From Fistularia commersonii (lineage: Eukaryota; Chordata; Actinopteri; Syngnathiformes; Fistulariidae), in NCBI GenBank assembly GCA_037954325.1, contig JBBMNZ010000053.1:638501-702500 (forward strand): a stretch of DNA of 64,000 nucleotides. The letters run 5' to 3'. Both the position numbers and the translations under genes were made by a program. The notes beneath the pieces are model-generated. The model saw only the letters and a program-made list of their open reading frames with translations, searched no databases and was not told where the DNA came from. Shown here piece after piece: positions 63,186-64,000 of the stretch. Each line of letters begins with the position of its first letter. The stretch's first letter is position 1.

Positions 63186-63766
63186 AATTTTTTTTTTCGT
63201 TTTTAATTTCATTTGTCTATCTATTTATTTAATTATTTCCTTTCAATTTCTTTTTTTGTCTAGCATAATAAACTTCTTCCAGTTCTGCAAAGCAAGAGAC
63301 GTGCCACACATATTATTCCTCCGTAAAAGACCCAGCCGGTATTGAGGGGTAACTCACAGATCTCCTGGCCTGGCCAAGTTCTTCGTTCACAAAAACAGAA
63401 TGCAGCAATGTTCCCCAAATTTTAATTTCTTCATAAACGATTTTGAATAATTAAAAAAAAAAAAATCCTTAAAACTTATGGAAAAATCCAAAAACCAAAA
63501 AACATACAGTTTGATGTCTGAAATTCCTTGTAAACCGCAGACCAAATAACATGGTTTATTCCCCTTGCAATTTTTTTTTTCGTTTTTAATTTAATTTGTC
63601 CATCTATTTATTTAATTATACACTATTAACTTGTCCATATGTCCTTTTCTTCCTCATCCCTGGTTGTTTCATTGACATTCAGTTCTACCGTGCCACGTTT
63701 ATTTGTACATTTGTATATTTGTGTGTACTATTAATGTTCAATTAAAAAAAAAAAAAAAAAAAAAAA
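63186..63766 (+). mobile_element. L1/Tx1-like LINE 3' end with poly(A)
   Basis: Two 3'-UTR-like stretches (63186-63270 and 63440-63743) bracket a remnant of the ORF2 end (CTGGCCAAGTTCTTCG ... AACGATTTTGAA at about 63367-63446). A 23-A tail lies at 63744-63766. About 85 bp (63270-63355) is not recognised. Confidence 0.75.
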
Positions 63767-64000
63767 GAATGAGAGGCTGAGAAAATCTCCATGTCTCTCT
63801 CTCTCTCTCCCCCTTAATGCCCCCCCCCCCCCTTCCTCCTAACGGCGTCCGAAGCGACGAGATTCTCGCCGTTGTTGTGGAATCTTGGTAAAGGATTCCC
63901 CGCGTCGGTGCGAGCGATGCGTTTCGAGGCGTATTGCATGCGTGTATGAAGGGGGGGGGGTCTACAGGACCCCGCAGAGCGGCAAAGCTGCACCTTCTCC
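63767..64000. repeat. Module M, truncated by the window end
   Basis: GAATGAGAGGCTGAGAAAA, CT repeats, a poly-C run, GCGATGCGTTTCGAGGCG, a poly-G run, and the start of the core (ACAGGACCCCGCAGAGCGG). It is more diverged than the copies at 12.06 kb and 40.17 kb, and follows the LINE poly(A) exactly as in the 12.06-kb copy. Confidence 0.75.

Overview
The window looks like heterochromatic or subtelomere-like DNA from an animal, most probably a ray-finned fish. I see no host gene with a clear function, no rRNA or tRNA gene, and nothing bacterial. The evidence for an animal is the mix of Ty1/copia elements, an L1/Tx1-like LINE, an RTE-like LINE with a GAA-rich tail, a CR1/L2-like LINE tail ending in TTCTGATTCT-type repeats, dinucleotide microsatellites and a short TTAGGG stretch. 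The teleost assignment is inference from the combination of families.

Layout. (1) Satellite A, a composite tandem repeat made of (TG)n, poly-G, a hairpin motif and GGAGC-type purine modules, fills about 1-5454, 10282-11517, 14881-15700, 33826-38600, 38997-40170, 42743-43084, 56327-58253 and 62728-63185. (2) Satellite B, an 18-kb array of an octanucleotide core (GGAGCGGA) interspersed with a conserved spacer of roughly 100 bp, fills about 15701-33825. It has higher-order periods of about 1.2 kb, exactly 2161 bp, and 7206 bp. (3) Retrotransposons are inserted into, or duplicated along with, these satellites.

Three copia families are present. Family 1 has 356-bp LTRs and three copies: 5455-10281 (+, decayed), 43505-46933 (-, truncated and split by a LINE), and 51487-56326 (+, open apart from two stops). 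Family 2 has two truncated minus-strand copies at 47399-48603 and 49651-50998. Family 3 has 156-bp LTRs and one complete minus-strand copy at 58254-62727 with a single open Gag-Pol frame of 1289 codons. Families 1 and 3 carry the same primer-binding site, complementary to the anticodon stem-loop of initiator tRNA-Met, as in Drosophila copia. The LINEs are L1/Tx1-like pieces (11518-12058, 12609-14756, 40607-42742, 43085-43504, 51360-51486 inverted, 63186-63766), RTE-like pieces (44843-46904, 48604-49163) and a CR1/L2-like tail (38601-38996).

Many blocks are duplicated with their flanks, in direct or inverted orientation. Examples are 12.2-14.75 kb with 40.2-42.74 kb; 46.93-48.4 kb with 49.19-50.67 kb; 11.9-12.4 kb with 51.0-51.49 kb inverted; and the 3' flank of the copia copies at 10.28 and 56.33 kb. 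The region therefore seems to have grown mainly by segmental duplication and satellite expansion, with retrotransposons carried along. The most unusual signals are the 2161-bp higher-order repeat, the octamer array that is open in all six frames, the copia Gag start codon inside the LTR, the stop codons shared between family-1 copies, a copia insertion whose two junctions survive in two different inverted copies, CTCF-like motifs in LTR and duplicated modules, and a duplicated first-exon-like ORF.
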